From positions 1 to 37,260 of the forward strand of contig JBDNFD010000001.1 of assembly GCA_041689995.1 (NCBI GenBank): a stretch of DNA of 37,260 bases, given 5' to 3'. This document shows, piece after piece, positions 34,369 to 37,260 of this stretch. Numbering within the stretch: the first letter of the stretch is position 1; each line of letters opens with the position of its first letter. The position numbers and the translations under genes were made by a program. The notes below the pieces were generated by a model. It was not told the DNA's origin. It saw only the letters and a program-made list of their open reading frames with translations, and did no database searches. This DNA comes from DASSWG01 sp041689995 (lineage in GTDB: Bacteria; Bacteroidota; Bacteroidia; Flavobacteriales; Flavobacteriaceae).

Positions 34369-36417
34369 ATGAAGGCTTTGAATTTACCCTTAATTCTGCT
34401 CACGCTAATCTTTATAGCGGGTCTTATAATGGGGGTTTTTGTCCCTTTGCCACTGAAAGCGGTGATTCTGTCGCTGAGTTTTATCTTTCCGGTTTTTCTT
34501 ATTATTTATTTTCTCCAACGCAATCGTCCGTTCTATTCTTATTCTTTTGCTGCCATTGCGTTTATTTTAATGTTTATTATAGGCTTTTTTGCCACTAAAT
34601 TCCATTCTCAGGAAAACAATAAGGATCACTATATCAATTATTTATCGAGCAGTGGTTTTCATCAGGAAGACGGGAAACTATTCCTGGGAAAAGTAGTGAA
34701 AGAACTCAATTCAAATCAGTATTCGAACAAGTATGTTTTGAAGTTGTCTGCCATTGGGAAACGAGCGGTGGAAGGCGAAGTTTTGTTGAACGTGGGAAAA
34801 GATTCCACAGGGAAAGCTTTAAAAATCGATGACGTTATAGCGCTAGATGGAAGTTTAAGTATAATTCAGCCGCCCAGAAATCCTTACCAATTCGATTATA
34901 ATGCATTTATGAAGAACAGAGGGGTTTTCAGACAAATCTTTTGCCAACCTCAAGAAGTTTTGGTTCTTCGCAACGAGCTTTCATTCCGGGGTTTTGCTGA
35001 AAATGCACGAGAATCTATCGTAAAAAATCTTCGGGAAAACGGTTTTTCAGAAAGCCAACTTGCTATGGTTCAGGCCTTGCTGCTCGGCCAAACCGATGAT
35101 ATTTCCGATAAAATTTATGATAATTACAAAACCGCTGGCGTGGTTCACATACTGTCTGTTTCCGGTTTGCATGTGGGTTTTGTGCTGTTGATTCTCAATT
35201 TTATGTTGAAATTCCTGGAGCGTTTAAAACACGGCAAATACATTAAAGTGATCTTGCTTGTTCTGTTAATGTGGAGTTTTGCGTTGCTCGCTGGTTTTTC
35301 TGCCGCGGTAGTTCGCTCCGTAACAATGTTTTCCGTGGTGGCCGTAGGTTTGAATTTTGGACGGAAAACTTATCTATTGAACATTCTTTTTATGTCCCTG
35401 CTTGCCATTCTCCTTTTTGCCCCGCAATTTATTTTTGAACTCGGTTTTCAATTGAGCTATTTGGCGGTTATTAGCATTGTGATTTTTCAGCCGCATATCT
35501 ATGCATTTTGGAAACCGCGAACCAAAGTCGGAAAACTGGGTTGGGGAACAATGACGGTCAGTCTTGCCGCACAAATAGGGATATTTCCGTTGATTTTATA
35601 CTATTTTCATCAATTTCCCGGCATGTTTTTGTTGTCCAATTTATTGATCATTCCGTTGGTCGGGTTAATTTTAGGGTTGATTATGGCGTCCGTGGCTTTG
35701 GCTTTTTTGGGAATTCTTCCTGATTTTGTAGCCTATGGAGTGGGAAAAAGTATCGATGTTTTGAATATGATGGTTGCTTGGTTTGCCGATCGCAGAGAAT
35801 TTCTCATTGAAAATATCCATTTTACTTCTTGGGAAATGTGGGGAAGTTATTTAGTCCTTTTTTTCATTGTATTGTTGGTTTGGAAATTTACTTATCAGAA
35901 AGTGTTGACCTTGGCGTTGTCCACAATTCTTCTATTGGGGGTTTTTATCGCAGAGAAACAACACACAATAAATTCTTCTAAATTTTTGGTTTTCGATAAA
36001 AGCAGAAAAACCATTTTAGTGCAAAAATTCGGAAAGGAATTGAATATTTTCCATAATTTACCAGAGGAAAATATCGAGGAAGAATATACGGTTAAAAGTT
36101 TTTGTGCGGGAGAAGGAATTCGTCAAGTTTCGAGCAAGCCGTTGAAAAACATCTATAAGCTTGGATCGGATTTCTTGCTGGTAGTGGATAGTTCTGGAGT
36201 ATATCAGATGCCAGAAATGAAAGATTGTTATGTGCTGCTGCGAGATTCCCCGAAAATCAATTTAGAACGACTTATAAATACGTTGAGCCCTAAAAAAATT
36301 ATTGTGGATGGAAGCAATTACAAAAGTTACGTGGCGCGTTGGGAAAAAACATGCAGTCGAAGAAATATTGCTTTTCATTATACACGAAAAATGGGCGTTT
36401 TTGAGAAGGATTTTTGA
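34369..36417 (+). CDS. comEC: ComEC/Rec2-family competence membrane protein
   Basis: At 682 residues this is a ComEC/Rec2 homologue, the inner-membrane channel for single-stranded DNA in natural transformation. The N-terminus has three hydrophobic segments (about 6-30, 32-50, 56-74) and then an OB-like DUF4131 segment (about 75-200, including IIQPPRNPYQFDYNAFMKNR). The Competence domain follows with LLGQTDDISDKIYDNYKTAG and VHILSVSGLHVGFVLLILNF, then eight or so further membrane segments. The C-terminal 160 residues are soluble but I see no HxHxDH motif of the metallo-beta-lactamase domain, so this is the shorter form. No com genes are adjacent. Natural competence is possible but not shown by one gene. 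Confidence 0.9.
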   Translation: MKALNLPLILLTLIFIAGLIMGVFVPLPLKAVILSLSFIFPVFLIIYFLQRNRPFYSYSFAAIAFILMFIIGFFATKFHSQENNKDHYINYLSSSGFHQEDGKLFLGKVVKELNSNQYSNKYVLKLSAIGKRAVEGEVLLNVGKDSTGKALKIDDVIALDGSLSIIQPPRNPYQFDYNAFMKNRGVFRQIFCQPQEVLVLRNELSFRGFAENARESIVKNLRENGFSESQLAMVQALLLGQTDDISDKIYDNYKTAGVVHILSVSGLHVGFVLLILNFMLKFLERLKHGKYIKVILLVLLMWSFALLAGFSAAVVRSVTMFSVVAVGLNFGRKTYLLNILFMSLLAILLFAPQFIFELGFQLSYLAVISIVIFQPHIYAFWKPRTKVGKLGWGTMTVSLAAQIGIFPLILYYFHQFPGMFLLSNLLIIPLVGLILGLIMASVALAFLGILPDFVAYGVGKSIDVLNMMVAWFADRREFLIENIHFTSWEMWGSYLVLFFIVLLVWKFTYQKVLTLALSTILLLGVFIAEKQHTINSSKFLVFDKSRKTILVQKFGKELNIFHNLPEENIEEEYTVKSFCAGEGIRQVSSKPLKNIYKLGSDFLLVVDSSGVYQMPEMKDCYVLLRDSPKINLERLINTLSPKKIIVDGSNYKSYVARWEKTCSRRNIAFHYTRKMGVFEKDF

Positions 36418-36446
36418 TCTGGTTTGCCAGTGGACGGGTTTTCGAG

Positions 36447-36467
36447 TGTAATACGAGGGTGTAATAT
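36447..36467 (+). repeat. Left copy of a 21-bp direct repeat
   Basis: The core TAATACGAGGGTGTAATAT is found here and at 36889-36909 in the same orientation. Both copies are followed by AAAAATCGTTAATC-type repeats (36474-36511 and from 36911). Between them lies the truncated ORF pair. Confidence 0.8.
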
Positions 36468-36497
36468 AAAAAATCAAAAATCGTTAATCCGTAATCG

Positions 36498-36680
36498 TTA
36501 ATCGTTAACTGTCTGCTTTTCGTCTGTTAAATACGGTAGTTTTGATTCAGCTAGTATTTTGTTAGCTTTTTCGAGTTTTCTTGGGAATAGAACTTTACCT
36601 CGGTATTTTTCGAGGCTTTTATCAATCGGTATGATTGGTAATTTTGATTTGTTAAGCTTATCTATCATTGAATTACCCAT
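36498..36680 (-). CDS. Small basic protein downstream of a truncated DUF6934-like gene
   Basis: The 60-residue ORF contains a natural-looking section, KLPIIPIDKSLEKYRGKVLF, followed by PRKLEKANKILAESKLPYL. I recall short Bacteroidota proteins with the pattern PVIPLDKSLEKY...LFPEKLEKANK encoded right after DUF6934 genes, and the sequence just upstream is a DUF6934-like remnant, so this is probably the second gene of such a pair. A toxin-antitoxin function for the pair has been my impression but I cannot support it. The last 11 residues run into the AATCGTTAATCG repeat and may not be original. Two ATGs (36680, 36668) could start it. Confidence 0.5.
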   Translation of the reverse strand: MGNSMIDKLNKSKLPIIPIDKSLEKYRGKVLFPRKLEKANKILAESKLPYLTDEKQTVND

Positions 36681-36685
36681 GATTA

Positions 36686-36825
36686 AATTATTTCTTGGTT
36701 GGCTGAAATTCGACCACTTTTTTAATCACTCCTTTTGGTCCTTCGCTATAAAATTCAAAGAACTCAAAATTTGACTCACTTTTGTAAAAATATTTCTCGA
36801 ATTTCAATAAATTGTTTTGGTGAAT
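36686..36825 (-). pseudogene. Truncated N-terminal remnant of a DUF6934-like gene
   Basis: Between stops at 36828-36826 and 36688-36686 the minus strand reads LLKFEKYFYKSESNFEFFEF, then YSEGPKGVIKKVVEFQPTKK and a stop. This looks like the first 40 or so residues of the DUF6934 family (FEF-SEGPKG-IKKVVEF), whose members are about 150 residues long. There is no ATG; TTG at 36807 or a lost start is needed. The remaining three quarters of the gene are absent, and the next ORF begins six bases after the stop, so a clean internal deletion has joined the front of one gene to the next. Confidence 0.45.
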
Positions 36826-36888
36826 TTACAAACTTTCTTTGAAATTCATATATTGTTTTTTGGCCTGCAGGTTTGGAATTTTTTTGCC

Positions 36889-36909
36889 TGTAATACGAGG
36901 GTGTAATAT
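36889..36909 (+). repeat. Right copy of the 21-bp direct repeat
   Basis: This is identical to 36447-36467 (core TAATACGAGGGTGTAATAT). It leads straight into the first unit of the 162-bp tandem repeat. The pair could have arisen by insertion of the 421 bases between them, or by duplication of the repeat block. Confidence 0.8.
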
Positions 36910-37260
36910 CAAAAATCGTTAATCATTAATCGTCAATCATTAATCGCAATCCCCTAATTCCCATTAAATTCATTCATTGTATTATTCACTCCTGCGGTTC
37001 CAAAAGATTTTATATAACTCAATGTTGAACCTTGGGAACGAATGTTTGAGTTATGCCGATATGGAAAAAATCAAAAATCGTTAATCAAAAATCGTCAATC
37101 ATTAATCGCAATCCCCTAATTCCCATTAAATTCATTCATGGTATTATTCACTCCTGCCGTTCCAAAAGATTTTATATAATTCAATGTTGAACCTTGGGAA
37201 CGAATGTTTGAGTTATGCCGATATGGAAAAAATCAAAAATCGTTAATCATTAATCGTCAA
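36909..37260. repeat. 162-bp tandem repeat running off the window
   Basis: TCAAAAATCG recurs at 36909, 37071 and 37233, exactly 162 bases apart, giving two full units and the start of a third. Each unit has an AT-rich part with ATTAATCG/GTCAATC subrepeats and a part starting at CCCCTAATTCCC. Differences between the two units are few: one stretch reads GTTAATCATTAATCG in the first and GTTAATCAAAAATCG in the second, and a few single bases differ. Confidence 0.9.
36954..37232 (-). pseudogene. Duplicated gene 3' ends inside the 162-bp repeat
   Basis: In each unit the minus strand has a 38-codon open stretch ending NTMNEFNGN and TAG (37070-36954 and 37232-37116). It includes YRHNSNIRSQGSTL and YIKSFGTAGVNNTMNEFNGN. 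The two copies differ at three bases in this part: two are silent third-position changes and one changes Ser to Asn. This suits a real coding 3' end that has been copied in tandem; the parent gene would lie beyond the right edge. There is no start codon in either copy. Confidence 0.4.

Noticed and set aside
36909..37260. CRISPR array at the right edge
   Set aside because: The unit is 162 bp with nearly identical whole units; there is no short repeat alternating with unique spacers, and no cas gene.

Overview
The window looks like a piece of chromosome from a member of the Bacteroidota, most likely a marine-type Flavobacteriaceae. The reasons are the AT-rich sequence, several exact TAnnTTTG (-7 type) promoter elements, a lipid-modified TamA homologue (TamL) next to tamB, a DUF4175 protein followed by ybeY and mnmG, and an arginine decarboxylase / agmatinase / deoxyhypusine-synthase-like polyamine cluster. 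No rRNA or tRNA gene was seen.

Layout. 1-2000: left edge with AACATT-N-GTATATA repeats, a tyrosine recombinase (minus), a small zinc-ribbon protein and a probable lipoprotein remnant. 2019-12684: an SPFH/band-7 membrane protein (minus), then tamB-tamL (plus), converging on gltX and a small lipoprotein gene (minus). 12855-16773: an AT-rich restriction-modification island, mostly on the minus strand. It holds an XRE regulator, a cytosine-C5 methyltransferase whose C-terminus has been replaced by a 91-bp element, an HNH endonuclease, an opposing 63-residue ORF, the C-terminal stump of a second C5 methyltransferase, and an NgoFVII-like PLD restriction endonuclease interrupted by an in-frame TGA. 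16925-23640: DUF4175, ybeY, mnmG and a methyltransferase gene, with two perfect parS-type palindromes (TGTTCCACGTGGAACA) on either side of mnmG. 23906-28380: speA, speB and the DHS-like gene, split by an excisionase-HTH/PIN toxin-antitoxin pair. 28427-36417: nitroreductase, dinD, a large outer-membrane protein (minus), exonuclease III and ComEC. 36418-37260: repeat-rich end with a truncated ORF pair between direct repeats and a 162-bp tandem repeat running off the window.

How the parts fit. tamB and tamL encode the inner- and outer-membrane halves of one envelope assembly machine. ybeY, mnmG and gltX serve translation, and the parS pair suggests that this segment lies in the origin-proximal part of the chromosome. 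speA and speB would turn arginine into putrescine, and the DHS-like enzyme probably uses a polyamine. The accessory layer (recombinase, R-M island, toxin-antitoxin, dinD, truncated pairs) sits between these housekeeping blocks. The R-M island appears to be decaying on both the methylation and the cleavage side.

A recurring feature is a short tandem repeat placed directly after stop codons (about 1939, 10546, 20306, 27312 and 36474), with a different unit at each place. All family assignments come from motifs read by eye; no database search was run.
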